DNA from: Membranipora membranacea
Taxonomy: Eukaryota; Bryozoa; Gymnolaemata; Cheilostomatida; Membraniporidae
Assembly (NCBI GenBank): GCA_914767715.1
Contig: OU612072.1
Coordinates: 22,692,001-22,756,000 of the forward strand
DNA length: 64,000 nt
Direction: 5' to 3'
Shown here: positions 21,450 through 34,637 of the stretch, one piece after another
Layout: every line of letters starts with the position of its first letter
How positions within the stretch are numbered: position 1 is the stretch's first letter
The notes under the pieces: model-generated
What the model was told of the DNA's origin: nothing
Databases searched by the model: none
Seen by the model: the letters and a program-made list of their open reading frames with translations, nothing else
Made by a program: the position numbers and the translations under genes

Positions 21450-24257
21450 CTGCAGAAAAGAAAATATGATTTCCATATTATTCCCTGTTTTATACAATTT
21501 CTTTCAATCAGTCCAGAATCACTCTGATTTTTCTGCATCATGGGATTTTCCTAAAATGCAGTGTATTCTTAGATCAAGTTCAATCCATTATTCTCTTTTA
21601 TTAAGTTTGCGCTCATAGGAGAGCAACTCTGAATGCAGGAAAATGGACCACACTTGGTAATTCGTCTTACAGAGTAAAATAAGTGGCCTTGGCTGCCTAA
21701 ACAACAAAAATACATAAATAATGATTGTCTAGAACATAATTAAGGCTTTGATGTTTTGATGATTTGCAAATTTCGATGATGTACAAAAACAAACAAAGTT
21801 TGTATAGCTATCAAAGATTACCCAGCAGCGCAATGCATAAAAACTTTCGCATATTACCGTTCAGTCTGGGTATATCCATTTGTCAAGAGAGAACAACTCG
21901 AAAATAAATTGTTACAGAAGTGAGTTCGGATTAAAAAAGAAGAGTTGCTCGATTTGGTTATATGGGTCAGCTTATTTAATTTGCAACACACTGGCTTATT
22001 TTTGTCAAAATTTTAAACATGCTGGAATTCAATTTATTTAGGTTTGTAAGGGTTTTCAAGCATGGTGAACAAGAATATGAAGGTTTTTTATGGAATCAAT
22101 TGCCTGCTGCCGAGCTATGGCAGCATTTGGCATGAGATCAAGAGAAGGTCAAATGCTTAGCAAACAGACGAAAACACAAGTCATGGGGTAATAAACCCTC
22201 AAGAAACTGAGTAATGCGATGCAAATTGTCTTAATTGATCCGCTGACTACTGACGGCAGCATTTGACGTGACATCATGAGAAACTCAAATACTTTACAAA
22301 CAGACAAATACCCTAGTAATGAGGTGAAGACCTCCCAGGGAACAGAATACAGTGTTGAAATTCGTCGTAACTGATAGTATGGAATAAATGGAGTACATTT
22401 TGTTATATTTATTGTTTTATTTCATTCATATTTACCTTTTTCAAATACACAAATTAAGGAATTAATTGTCTCATATCAACCATTCACCATCTGTTCCTCA
22501 CATAGACTTAATAATACACCTAGACAGGTCACTATATACAGCTGAAGTGAGGCACTTAATTGTGGGGCTACGTAACGTCATTGGAATGTGTAGAAGCAAT
22601 GATGCTATCATTGATTTACTGTCCATAATCCAGGTTTTTTGCTGATAACTCTCGGATTTTGAATTTGAAAATTGCTAATTAGGCTACTCCTATTGATGAT
22701 TGTATCACATACCCATTCATGTATGCAAAAGAATGATCAAGTACATAAACTGACTCTTCATTCAATAAAAATTCTAACAATGACACTGTAAAAATAAAAA
22801 TGGGAATTTAAGACTTTGGTAAAGATAAAAAATAGTAATATCGTCAGGGTGACCGGCCAAATAGGCAAATGTAACTGTAAGAAGATTCTGGTTGGTTGAT
22901 TTGCAAATATATCAGCACCACTGTACGAATCTCTAGAGCAAGCATGATCCAATTTGCCTGCATTTAGGTTTTGAGCTGCAGGCAAAAGGGATCATGAACT
23001 TTCGTTGGAGTTGTCCTATACTATGTGGACAGTTGGTAGACACTTGAATTTGTTTGGCATTGCAGCATTTGAAGGGCATCTTTTGTATGGAACCAAGTAT
23101 GAGGACTTCAAATCTGGAATTTGTTTAGCAAGGAGCTGAGAAATTTTAGAAAATGTCCATATTTAGACCAAACTATAACTATAATAGAGTTCAGAGTGTT
23201 CTCCCTTGATTGACCAAACACTTCATTCACTTTGATACAAAGATCACATGCAGGATTAAATAATCAGTGATGTGCAGCCGGATGCGTTTGAAAACATAGG
23301 CAATTGAATATGGATTTATACCACTATGAAAACGCCACAAATAAATCGAGACAAATTTATTTGTTGAATTTTAACGTTTTTCATTGTCCATTGCACCTGG
23401 AGTTGTCCAACTACCATTTTAAAAAAGGCAATTTCTTGTTCTTTTTTTATCTAAATTATCAAATAACTTAATCTTTGCTAACAGGTTCTTACATGTATAC
23501 TTTCAAATACAACTGTGAATATCCTGAATTTTAACCAGTGCATATATTGTGTGTACTGAGCGAATATTTTCTATGCATATGATATAAACCTAGAATTAGT
23601 GATCACGATAAGATCGCACAGAAAGTCTGTTTGCTTATAAATTAAACTTCTCCTGTTAATGTGAGTCAGGTGCAGAAGGCTCAAACTATGGAACAGCAAT
23701 GCATCAATACTGCTTCTACCTGATGTACATGGTGATGTTAGTGAGCTGTAATGACAGGAGTTATCACCGTTTTAAAAATCAATCTATGATCATTTTTTAA
23801 TATCTCACTATTTATTATAGATCAATTTCACATAATAATCAGCTTGAATACAAATACATAATCACCCTAACATACCTCATTATATGTGATGGTACAATGT
23901 AAATTTTGAATAATTATCAAAACACAAAACACAGGACTATCACTTACCTTACTGAGGCCTGACTGGCGTATAGTAATACAATTAAGTTGGCCAATAATCT
24001 ATACCATTCAGATTATCTTAAATTGTCATAATTATTGTAGCAAGTTATGCCATTAGCTTTATAGGCTCAGTTTATAATTTTACTGATATTGTTATATACA
24101 ACATTAAGACAACGTAAATGGCCCACACAGAATATGTACCATCGTTAGTTTAATAGGAGGTTACAGATGGGCTGTGTTATATAATATTTATAGTAATTAG
24201 TATATAATGTGCCGACATGGTAATCTTACATCCTGCTTATATTGATGATATATTTAC
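21450..24257. other. Intron of gene A
   Basis: To about 21900 it carries the LRR-module intron tail. A diverged direct repeat of roughly 150 bp lies at 22090-22345 (GGCAGCATTTGGCATGA / GGCAGCATTTGACGTGA). The rest shows no exon. Confidence 0.6.
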
Positions 24258-24398
24258 CTGTCGGGCATCTTAGTCAGATAACAGGCCGACAGAGTGAGAG
24301 ATACCAGATCTGCAGTTAGTGTGGATAGACACTGATTCAGCTCATCACTTCCACGTATGTGAACCAACAGATGCTTCAGTGATGTCATCTCTGATAAT
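24258..24398 (-). CDS. Roco gene A, LRR exon (divergent)
   Basis: A 141-bp exon, one module two residues shorter than the others, encoding LSEMTSLKHLLVHIRGSD, then LVSLTLSACYLTKMPD. The acceptor is TTGTAG and the donor GTAAAT. Phase 2 at both ends agrees with the exons on either side (24647 end and 21449 start). Confidence 0.8.
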
Positions 24399-24646
24399 CT
24401 ACAACATACCAATACAGGTATACATACTTCAAGTATGTCAATCGCATTAGAGCCTACACTATAACCTCACATCAATTTTTCTACCCTTGGAGAATGGTGA
24501 CTAACATGGTTTGATCAAACTCTGCATGCAAACTTGGTACTGATATTAACAGTAAAGTCAGCATTATTCTGAAGGGGGAATATGTGAGAAACTATTTTGG
24601 ATCTATAAAATTAAAATCAGTTTGATAAAAATCTGAGCTCACTAAC

Positions 24647-24902
24647 CTCAGGCTTTTGAGGCTATTTTCTTGCATCTCACTCAGCAACAGATATTTCACT
24701 GATTTAGATAGCCTCTCTGATAACTCTGCAGGTACATCACCAAAAAAGTATAAAGCTATCTGACCAGCTGAAGCTGTCTCTCTCTCCAGCTCTACTAGAG
24801 TCAGATATCTAGCGCTGAATAGTAATCGCCCCAAGGTTTGTCCCCGTACATCAGGATCATCCCAGTTACTGTCACCCTGCTCCTTCCAATCTACCCTGTA
24901 TC
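24647..24902 (-). CDS. Roco gene A, N-terminal leucine-rich exon
   Basis: A 256-bp exon with acceptor TTACAG at 24903-24905 and donor GTTAGT at 24646. It encodes YRVDWKEQGDSNWDDPDVRG, then a leucine-rich stretch (LGRLLFSARYLTLVELE, SKSVKYLLLSEMQENSLKSL) that leads directly into the next LRR exon with matching phase. No named domain is recognised in the first 40 residues; the remainder looks like an irregular LRR cap. Confidence 0.75.
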
Positions 24903-25665
24903 CTGTAATAATCAGAAGCAAAATAATAAAATGGTCATGAACGAACCTTTGAAATAAAGGGAATATTATTATTATGTTTTAAGTGAAGATTCTCAACATT
25001 CATTATCTAAATGTTGTAAAAATCTTTAAATCTGGAACAAATACTACATGCATTATACACACATGGCATCAGCTAATGATTCCATCCCACAAAGTATAGT
25101 TATATAATTTGCTGAAGAGATTATTCTTGTGAAAATAGTTTGCAATGAGCAACGCAATTTACTACCAAAATTGATGTTCAATTTGGAGTTGTGTACTCTT
25201 GTTGTATCAATAGTCAACCGCAAACTCTCTCTTTAAAAAAGGATTTTGGCTGTTAGCCTATTTTTGCAATAAGCAGGAGTGAAGGTTGAAATTAAGACCA
25301 AGACTGTGTGCACTGTTTTTTTGCCAATATCCTCCCAGTATCATCTCATATCAATAATATGATGGTTCATAGCATCACAGTGAAGCTCTTCATAGTGTGG
25401 TTGAAGAGATTTACTTGTTAGATCATAATGTTGCTGATGCAGTCACACATCCTCGAGATTCTAGTTGTTGTGGAACTGGTATACAGTAGATGAGACCTCA
25501 GTCCGTAGACTGTCAAAAAAACTAGGTCAGTACCCTAAACTCTTTCGGACTTCGAACCAACTAATCAGCGAAAGCAATGAACATTACGGACACCTTATGA
25601 GGCCATGTACACAATTTGATATGCTGTATTCACCCTTTAAATGCTGAATCAACCTCAGAACTCAC

Positions 25666-25708
25666 TTTTGTCTGTGCTAAGATTTCCCTCTTCTCTGCCT
25701 TGCTCCAT
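25666..25708 (-). CDS. Roco gene A, possible first coding exon
   Basis: ATG at 25708 starts M-E-Q-G-R-E-E-G-N-L-S-T-D-K and ends one base into a codon at a good donor (AAAA|GTGAGT). Joined to 24902 this continues in frame as K-R-Y-R-V-D-W. A longer frame over the same bases (CCQSCPV...) would hit a stop after splicing to 24902, so it is rejected. Upstream exons cannot be excluded. Confidence 0.45.
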
Positions 25709-27029
25709 GATTGAAAGCTGCAAGTTGTGGGATTCACAGGACAGCTTTGGCAGCAATCTGAAGTTAAAGAAACAATTATTATGAATGCCATTTCTATGGT
25801 GTAATCTGTTTGGCTTTCTAAATGCGTAATTCTGGTCAGGTTGTCACAAGTGCCTAGATGTCTCATGACTTTGAAATAATGGTTAGCTATATTTCAATAC
25901 TAATTCGGTGTATCACTCACTCTACTTAGTCCTCTATTCCAATCACCATGTAGTAAGCGCCTAACTAATTCAATTTGAAACTAAAACTACCCATCACCAT
26001 GCCCTGAATGCCTAAGTATGTTTGGTCTCAGTTTACCCTATAAGTGAAAGTTGGTTTTAAACTAATTTTGATTTACTTTGTTTGTTTGTTTACAGGTCGT
26101 GTGGGTAAATGGTGATTTCCTGTCTTCACAGTACAGTGTGCAACCTTTATTCTCTAAAGAATACTTTACCACACTACTGCTAGAACTCATCTCATATCTA
26201 TAACTTTAAAGTCCTTGAGTTTTGTTTAATTTTGTATCATTTGGTTAAAGTTAATTTTCCATGTCTGGTGCCCTGAGATGAACCCTTGGTTCTAATTCCT
26301 AACCTTTTCAAGATTATTGAAAACAATAACAGACAATAATAGATAATTAATTGACAGCTTATTGTGTCAATTTGACAAATGACAAATGTGTTTAACCCTT
26401 GAATTTTGCACTCAAGATCCATCAATCATAATTAGTTGACACAAGCTCAGTACAGTTCACTTATTAATAATAAATCATTGGATCGGAGAATAAGGATATA
26501 CTTCAATATGGTGTTGTGTAAGTGATCATTGCACATTCAGAAGAAAATATGGCTGCTCTTATACCCTAAGGTAATTATAAAACATAATGTTTTTTATGAT
26601 GATTACATAAGAAAATGTCATCTGACAGAATGCTTCTTCTTCAACTGGCTATGTAATATCAGAATAGTTTGTATACAAAGGGCTGTCTATCTGCAAAAAA
26701 TGAACAGTCCTCTGATAAGCTGAAATTGTAATACCACAATTTGCCATAAATCTTTAAATAAACAGCTCAATTAAACATCATCACGTCCCAGGTCATTATT
26801 AGATTATCGTAACATATCTGGTCTATAGCACTGCAATGTGTGATTTCACAGCATTAGCCTATAATTAAAAACACCACTGGTAGTAGCTGATGAGTTAAAA
26901 TTCATCGATTCAAGATGAATTCAAGGTAAATTATGACAGGCACTAAATATTGACATCTTTTCTCACATCCCTGGTATGTCTAAACAAAGTTTTCCATTTT
27001 CCTGCATTCAGAGTTCCTCCAGAACAAGT

Positions 27030-27176
27030 GGTCACGCCACGGGTTACGCCGCGGGTCACGCAACAGATCACGCCGCGGGTCACGCCGCGAGTCACGACGC
27101 CGGTCACGCCACCGGTCACGCCGCCTGTCACGCCGCAGGTCACAGCGCGTGTCACGACACTGGTCACGCCTGCGGT
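27030..27176. repeat. 12-bp tandem repeat, CpG-rich (GGTCACGCCGCG)
   Basis: About twelve diverged copies of a 12-bp unit. Because 12 is a multiple of 3, several frames are open through it: plus-strand frames would give V-T-P-R or G-H-A-A tetrapeptides, and a minus frame G-V-T-R. No start, splice or flanking homology favours any of them. CpG density is far above the surrounding sequence. Confidence 0.9.
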
Positions 27177-27483
27177 GAAATCAATGAGAGGGAGCAACTG
27201 GAGTGCAGGCAATTAAATTAAACTTGATCTATGGTAGATCTGAAAACCAGCAGCAAAAGCTCGTTAAACGTATCTACCCCTCACCCCACACTTTCTTACC
27301 TAGAGAAAACTTGTTTTCAGAATGATTTCACTTAACTTACCTAAACAGATAATTGAGGATTAAATCCTTTTAGAGTATAGAGGTGGGCCCCTGTGATCCC
27401 TCAGGTAAACCTTTTGAGATTATCTTCAATCTGTTCTCCTGAGACAGTAATCTGTAAAATATTTGCAAATTAATATTCATAGT

Positions 27484-27870
27484 TCCATTATATTCTCTTA
27501 AACATGTCAGGCCACAAAGCAAGTTTTAGTTAATCATAAGAAAATCTAATAATATACCATTAGACCATGAGATCACAAGGATTAGTGAATAGCAGGCTAT
27601 CTAATTAGCGCCATCGACCCATTCTTTTTTGGGGATGGTGAGATGGCGCAATCGGTTAGCGCGCTTGCTATTCACTGCCAGGCGATTAGTGCCGCAGGAG
27701 TTGTGGGTTCGAGTCCCACTGGGGGAGCTTTCATTGTTGATTGTTCCAGCCCAGGGTGTATACCTCTCCTTCTTAAACATGTCAGGCCACAAAGCAAGTA
27801 TTAGTTAATCATAAGAAAATCTAATAGCCTAATATACCAATAGACCATGAGATCACAAGGATTAGCCAAT
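27484..27870. repeat. ~110-bp direct repeat flanking a tRNA-like sequence
   Basis: AAACATGTCAGGCCACAAAG begins near 27499 and again near 27776. The two copies run nearly identically to ATCACAAGGATTAG and are about 277 bp apart. The tRNA-like element lies between them. Confidence 0.85.
27635..27730 (+). mobile_element. tRNA-Ile-like sequence (SINE head or tRNA pseudogene)
   Basis: The D-arm region TGGCGCAATCGGTTAGCGCG matches animal tRNA-Ile, and the T-arm reads GTGGGTTCGAGTCCCAC with a perfect 5-bp stem. The anticodon region is expanded (TTGCTATTCACTGCCAGGCG), like an intron-containing or decayed gene, and the acceptor stem is poor. A working tRNA is unlikely. Confidence 0.55.
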
Positions 27871-30544
27871 AAAAACAAACACACCTGTTAGTTACTATTA
27901 TATAACAGATATATCCCATCGCAAAGCAGTGGAAAAGACTTAGGAAGGTGCAGCATATGTGAATAAAACACCTATTACAAAGAGTCATTTTTTCATATTT
28001 TGTTCCGTCAAACTGATATCTTGCTGCTTTGGTTTGTCCTTGAATATTGTGCAGAAATAAGAAGCTATTCTTTTGTAAACTGACCGGATTATCTAACTAA
28101 TTTCACCGCCTGTTAAATCCATATTAGGTCAACATATTGCTAGATTTAGATCCATGAAGTGACAGCGGCCAGAGTTACATCAGATTGATGATTCATACAT
28201 TCCTTTAGATATCAACGCAATAACTAATTGCACCTTTTGGTTTTTAGATTGAGGAGGAAAGTCACTTCCCGCTAAGAATGGTATGTAGTACAAAACAGTA
28301 ATAATGATATTTTAAAGCGTTACCAGATGTTGATTTCCTGGTCAGAAAAGAAGTTTCTTTGTGTCCTCTTTGGGTCTCAACACCGAAGAGAAGACTGCTG
28401 ATTGTTTGTACTGCGTTTAATCTGTTCACTTTGTGAAGAGAGATTTAGATCAACAGCAGAAAAAGCGCGCTAAAAGTATCTATCGCTACACCCCACACAC
28501 CCCACACCCCCCTCGCCCACACCCCACACCCCTAATCATAGCACTAAGTTATAATATACAGATCAGTATATATAAACCCAATGCTATTCTTTGCTGCATC
28601 CTCAAGTATTCAAACATAATTGCATACCGAGACACCGGTCATGGCCAACCTCCGGCAAATTATTCAAATGTGAATGTGGCCGAATATGTTTTTTTGTTCG
28701 GCCAGCTACACCCTTACCACAGAGAAAAGTTGAAACACACTCACTCGTCTGGTTCGAAAATTGGCGTACACTACATTCTGTATTGTCACATCTGAAATTC
28801 AGGAAAATTCTAGTTGTTGCTCTATTGCAGTAAATCAGAACTACTTGTAAAGTTCATGGATGAGGCAGGTCAAAAAGACGGTTGCACAAAAATTAGTGCA
28901 TCTAATTGGAATACTCCCAAAAACCGTGGCCAATCCCAAAAAGTCCCCTAATCGTCCATCCTACTACATGGGTGGCAAGGTGCGATAACCAGAAAGTCTA
29001 GCCCTAAACTCAATGACCTTTTTTAGGGCTACCCATTATGAGTAAGGTGACTGTTCACAACTTACATGAATGCATGACATCATCAGATTTGCTGGAACAA
29101 ATCACTCAGGTGGCAGAAACTCTGGTGAACTACCAGTCTACTAACAGATTGCGTTATCTGTAAGTCCCAAAAAGGGGATAAGTTGATGATGTTCATTAGC
29201 TAGCAGGGTCAAAACACTCATACGTCATCCTCATATCCTTACACAGACCTTACAGTTATTGCGGACCTTATAATCTCCACCCCTACCCTCCAGGTTTGTC
29301 CGCCATTAGTGTCAAGTAGGTATACATAACAGAATTAGTAGGTAGAGACCAGTATATCAAAAACACACACTACTCTGACCAAGGACAACAGCTAATGTGG
29401 CCATGAGTAGTAAGAAGTAAGAATATGACAAGACTAAAATATGTCAGCAGAAGCATTTAAATAAAATCTCACCTCAGGTTATTGATTCCCTCACAGGTTA
29501 TATTCTGTCATCTTCCTAGCAGATCAGACATTTTATGTTCCTGCTCTCGCTTCCTATGTAGGTGTACCTCTTTACTCAATCCACTACTAAGCAATCCTGT
29601 ACAAAGTTTACCATTAGTATATGGCGTGATCCTTGTTGACTTTAGATAAGATAAGCGGTAGCATTGTGCAGAATGGTACAATCCATTTATGAAGATAACC
29701 CTACTTCATCGTGTAATATTGACCATAAAATCACACTAAAATTGATAATTCTAGGTTAAAAGCTTCTAAGCGTCAAACCAAGGCCAATGTAAGGCCTCAT
29801 CCTTTGCAAACAGCAACGCAAAACTTTCAAAAAAAATGCTAGCATTTGCATAGTTTATGAGTATTGTATTGGTATCTGTTTTGAATAATTTTAGAATGAG
29901 CGTTGGATGGGCCGAAACCCGACCGGATTTAACGTAGCTGGTAGCTTAGAGGCGTAGACTGGTATGAAAGTCTAAAATCCTGGAATGAACCAAGAAAGTA
30001 CTGGATTGAACGTAGATCACAAGGTATATAGAATCAATGACAGTGCAACTCCCTAAAATAATTGAGTAAATTGATGATGACCATTCACAAAGGCACTCGC
30101 ATCGGTTTATCATGATGGTGACCTAATTTCTGATGGCTAGATGGAAACCAAACAGTCATCTAGTGTAGAAAATGAAATGGTAATTAAGTGCAATTAATTA
30201 ATCGTAGTTTAATGTCATTTATGAAACTTCATTTTTGTAATGGTAATTGTGACAGTGCACAAGTTTGTCCTGCGCGCTGTCCACCAGTCGTCATTTAAAG
30301 TGGACGACAACCACAACAACATTTTGATATTTGATGCGTAATGGTGTACTACTTCTAAATTTAGATGTTATAAATAAATTTTGAATTTGATAATTTTAAT
30401 TATTTCAATTACAAACTCTCTTTCACCATTTTGTTTCAGTAACACATATACCGGTACTCTCCAAATAAATATATTATTGGAAAAAAATTATGATATAAAA
30501 TAATTATTTCCAGAATCGAAGCAGTTATCTTTTGTTGTGTCATT

Positions 30545-31136
30545 CAAAGTTATTATTATTATTATCTTTATTACTAACCATTGGAAGCAGACTAAAAATT
30601 AGCAGCGACCCTTATAGGGTTTTTGTAGAAAAAGAGGAGGCATCCTGGGTATAAAAAGTGAAATATAAAAACTGATCAGTTTAGTTTATTCTTTATAATT
30701 AATACAGCCGGCATTGCTATACTTCATTAGTACTGTGCTCGATCTCAGAGCAGAGGTACACTTGGTGTCCGTCTGGCGTTGTTTTAGTCTGGCTGATCGG
30801 CGTAGAGTAGAAGGGATTGGCTGTAGCAGTTTGTTGTTGCAGTGTGCTGGGTTTCCAACTTTTCTAGCGTAATCAGTACATGATTTATCTAAAATCGTGG
30901 CGAGCGAGATGATGTTAAGAGCAGACAGGCGCTCTTCATAGCTATCGTGGCCTGGGCAGATGATTTTCAGAGGGAGATTTTCTAACCTGGTTAGTCGCTC
31001 AAGTGCGTCTACTGTTGTCATCCGATACCACACTGGACTCGCATACATCATTATAGGTCGTATGCAGGTCACGTAGTATTTGGTGAGGATGTTTTGTGGG
31101 ATTCCAGCCCACTCGAGTTTGAGCAGTACGAACTAT
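30545..31136 (-). pseudogene. LINE 3' fragment (reverse-transcriptase C-terminus)
   Basis: On the minus strand an open frame from about 31136 to 30686 encodes the end of a non-LTR RT: KYYVTCIRPIMMYASPVWY, then LTRLENLPLKIICPG and YEERLSALNI, with a lysine/arginine-rich end. A 3' UTR and a (TAA)n-type tail follow (TTATTATTATTATT on the plus strand at about 30551). It is 5'-truncated, and belongs to a different family from the element at 58540. Confidence 0.8.
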
Positions 31137-34100
31137 ATAAGCAGTCATCTCAGTTACAAAATCATCTACAAAAACAATATCATTACTTTCTATAAAAAAA
31201 ATTAAGCATTTTCTTTGAGAATATAATAGCCTCTCAACTTAATTCAGTTTATTGCAGCCATTTGGTGGAAGGGCTACTGACTGCCCTGTGGTGCAGATCC
31301 GAAGTTTATACCTAGGATTTCTATTGTTGAGTATGCTTCCTACTGGGGAAGGTTAAATTGCATCTTTATACGTATTTAGTGGTGTCAGTGTTGTCTTCTA
31401 CTTTAACGACGCCGGTCACTCTTTATTCGAAGAGGCAAGTGCAAAAAAGACCTCCTGTATTTATGGATCTAGGGTGAGTGGCTTGCCTGTGCCGAATCAG
31501 AAATGATAGCCAGCGCCATAAATCACAATCACAAGTCCTTACCCTTAACCATCAGACAACTCCTGACTCCATGATTTAGATGTAAGGCAGAGTAGCAGCC
31601 TTGACACCTTGGCCACAATTCAAGAACCCTGGCTACAGCCAGGAAACCCTGGTCATAGCCTTTGAACCAAGGCTGCAGCCGGGAAAGCCTGACTAGAGCT
31701 TAGAACCTGGTGGTCCTGGCTACAGCCTCATCAGATATGACGTTAAGAAGCTTTTCACAAATAGTCTGTATAGAGTTTGTCATTTAAAAGCAAGTAAAAG
31801 TCTATTGGACTATAACATGTAATCGGTACTGGTATGTGGTGTTAGGAGCGAGAACTCAAAGAGAGTTCCGGTGTCCATTTGATGCTCTTATTTGGGACAT
31901 CGGACTGTTGTGGTGGTTTTGGCTAATTGGCTTTGTTGTAGATCCCTTCTAAGCGGGTTAAGTGGAGAGGGGCGAAAATGCATAGGATTTCCCTGTAACA
32001 AAAGGATTCAGAAAACAAAGTACAGATTCGAAGATTTATTTATATTTCGCTGTTGAAATACCGTGGGGTATTACATAAAACAGTTGGCGAACACTGGTAA
32101 AATTGGAATTGGATTTCATAAAAATCTCTTGACGCCATCAAGGAAAAATAATTTTCTGTGTTATAGTGTTTCCCTTAAAAAAAATTGTCCATCATTTGAC
32201 TAGAGCGTCTATATGATGATGACTGTCCTCAGGGACTAGCGGGTGGAACTGATGCCTACTACAGTGACTGGCTATCTTGATTAAGTGATTTCGATTTCAT
32301 TGAACATATGAGGTGATCAGCACATCTTGGACCATATGTCTTACTGCTAAAACTTACTCCTCCACAAAAGATAGAATCAAATGTTTGGATATTCTCGTCA
32401 TATTTACACCATTGAAAGTTAGCCCCTGCCCCCTCCCTCCACCCATTCTAGCTACAGCCCGCCAAGGCTCAAATAACATGTTTTCACTTGAATTGAGTGC
32501 AGTCTGATTCTTGAATTATCATTTTTATCTTCTAAGTGAAAATCCTTAGTGACAATGGACAGATCAATTTCGTCTGCAAATGGACTCAGCTCTTTCTTCC
32601 ATAGAGTCAACTCTGACACATTGCAGGTGTGTAATATATTACACAGGCTACCATATGAAAGCGAAACTGCTACATGCAATGAGCATGTGAAAGGTTTAGC
32701 GCCTTATGACATCAAAGTTACCATGTGACCAAATTGAACCAATTAGATAAATTGTACAATTTGTCAATGTTGACATTTGTAGCACTATTCAGACTGCTTT
32801 ATGGCAAGGATGAGAGATTGAAAATTATTTCTTATCCAAACAACAGATTGATCAACTTAGTTGATGCAAGTCTCTGCATTAATGTAATCGGAGCTCAATT
32901 TGTTTGACTTCACAACAAAGACTGGATTAAGTAGAAGACTTAGGTAACAACTGAGGTGAGTTAGAGTCTTAGAACAATAACTCCCTCCAGTTTCCACCCT
33001 GACTGAAAACAATTTATTTATTTTCTTTTCCTATTATTATTATTTTATTCTTGTAGGCCTAGGTAGTTATATGGGTTGCTCATAATAAGTAATCCAGACA
33101 AAAACAAGATCATAAGATACCACACCTTTTATACCTTCATCTTGTTAGGTACACAGCCATCTCACACACCTATTTATTTCTGTACATAGATAATTAGATA
33201 GAGACATTGTTATCATTTTCTTGTATTCAATAAATAATACAGACATTGATTGTTGTAACTTCATTAGTTTAGCGTACACACTCCTATGACTCTGTATGAC
33301 TTAGAGAAATGTTTGAGCATGGAGTTCTAGGGCCCATTAATCATAATAAAATTATATCATATATGTAGAAGTGACTGCAGTAGGTAGGCCTTACACCTGG
33401 ACAGTGTTTGCTTTCTTGCTCCAGTACATAGAGGACTTCACCTGCAAGTTCACAACCAAAACTGGCAGAATTGGCATTAGAGTTATTTTCTCCAGCAGGA
33501 CACATACCCTCATACTACAGCTAAGTGATAAGGCAGTCCTCTGACATTGGGACTGAGGTCCGGCCCAGCCATATGATAGAAAACGCTCCATCATCATGGA
33601 GAAATTTGAACCAGGAAGATTGTCTTGCCACTTCTATACAATGTATCATGCCATAGTTTAGTGAGTTCTACTCTACTCAGAGCCGCACAGAACAAAAGTT
33701 CTTGGATGGTGTGACCTCTGGTGTCTTGCTTTCTCATTTCTTAAGCTATTGATATCCCTGTAGTAGGTGACTGACCCAACCGATTGTTCAAAAGCTGCTA
33801 TTAAATTCTTGCCTTCTTACTTCTCTGATACTTAAATCTACCACTGAGCGAGCTGATTTGAGATGAGGTCCCATTCAGTATTATAGAGGATGACCTAGTA
33901 CCACTTGCTTACCATCATAACACTAAGTTAGTTACCGATATAAAAGGTCAACAGAATGTGAAGAACCAAAGTTGAATCAGTCACTATACTTTAAAAGATA
34001 ATAGATGTGTAAATCACCAACATATTGTGGTCATAAATCTGAGGTTAGGATGACGTATTCAAGCAGCTTGGCTTTTAGCCATTGTCACACAGAAACTTAT

Positions 34101-34637
34101 TTAGTTCAGGTAATATCTGTTTGTCCTGATCGGAGCTAAATATGTGAGTATACAGTGGTGAAAAGCTACAGAAATAAATTCGTACCCGATTCAATCTGTG
34201 GGTCATAAACCCTCTACATTGTCTATCGCTCAGTAATAAGGTACCAGTAATCTAACAGGAGGGAAGGGGGGGGGGGGTCCTGAGTCCTAGCTGCACTGAG
34301 ATATTATATGTCATTTGTGTTTTTGATCTGTGGCTTGTTTAGAATGTTAAAACTTAAGCTGAATCAGATGTTTTGATTAAGAGCTGATCTTCCGAACTTA
34401 TGCTGAACATTGGGTGGCCTAGCTCAAGGACTAAAATTTTTAGTGCAAACGGAAAAGTCTAGGCTATTACTGTGACTTTTTATCTCAAATGCAAAACAAG
34501 TGAATGAGCCACCAATATTTCAAAATGAGCCATTTGGGCTCGTTAGCCATGGCTTGGCACAGCTTTCTAGGATGTGCTGGTCTAATATAGTGTGCTATAT
34601 TTAGTTTAATTGTTTTCGTGGAACTTATGATTGTAGA

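Larger units (their letters stand above)
25709..34637. other. Intergenic stretch between gene A and the C3G-like gene
   Basis: No convincing protein-coding exon is seen. Contents: a 12-bp repeat island (27030-27176), a tRNA-Ile-like sequence inside a direct repeat (27484-27870), a C/A-rich low-complexity run (28486-28540), a LINE 3' fragment (30545-31136), and a short imperfect GGCTACAGCC repeat (31600-31730). Promoters for gene A (leftward) and the C3G-like gene (rightward) are expected here but are not identifiable. Confidence 0.6.

Noticed and set aside
25630-25866. Cys-rich frame (CCQSCPVNPTTC...) over the possible first exon of gene A
   Set aside because: Spliced to 24902 this frame runs into a stop at once; the overlapping Met frame fits the phase.
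26943-27221. Proteins of V-T-P, G-H-A or G-V-T repeats
   Set aside because: All follow from a 12-bp tandem repeat; no start context, splice sites or homology.
28433-28833. His/Pro-rich frames
   Set aside because: Produced by a C/A-rich low-complexity run (CCCCACACC repeats).
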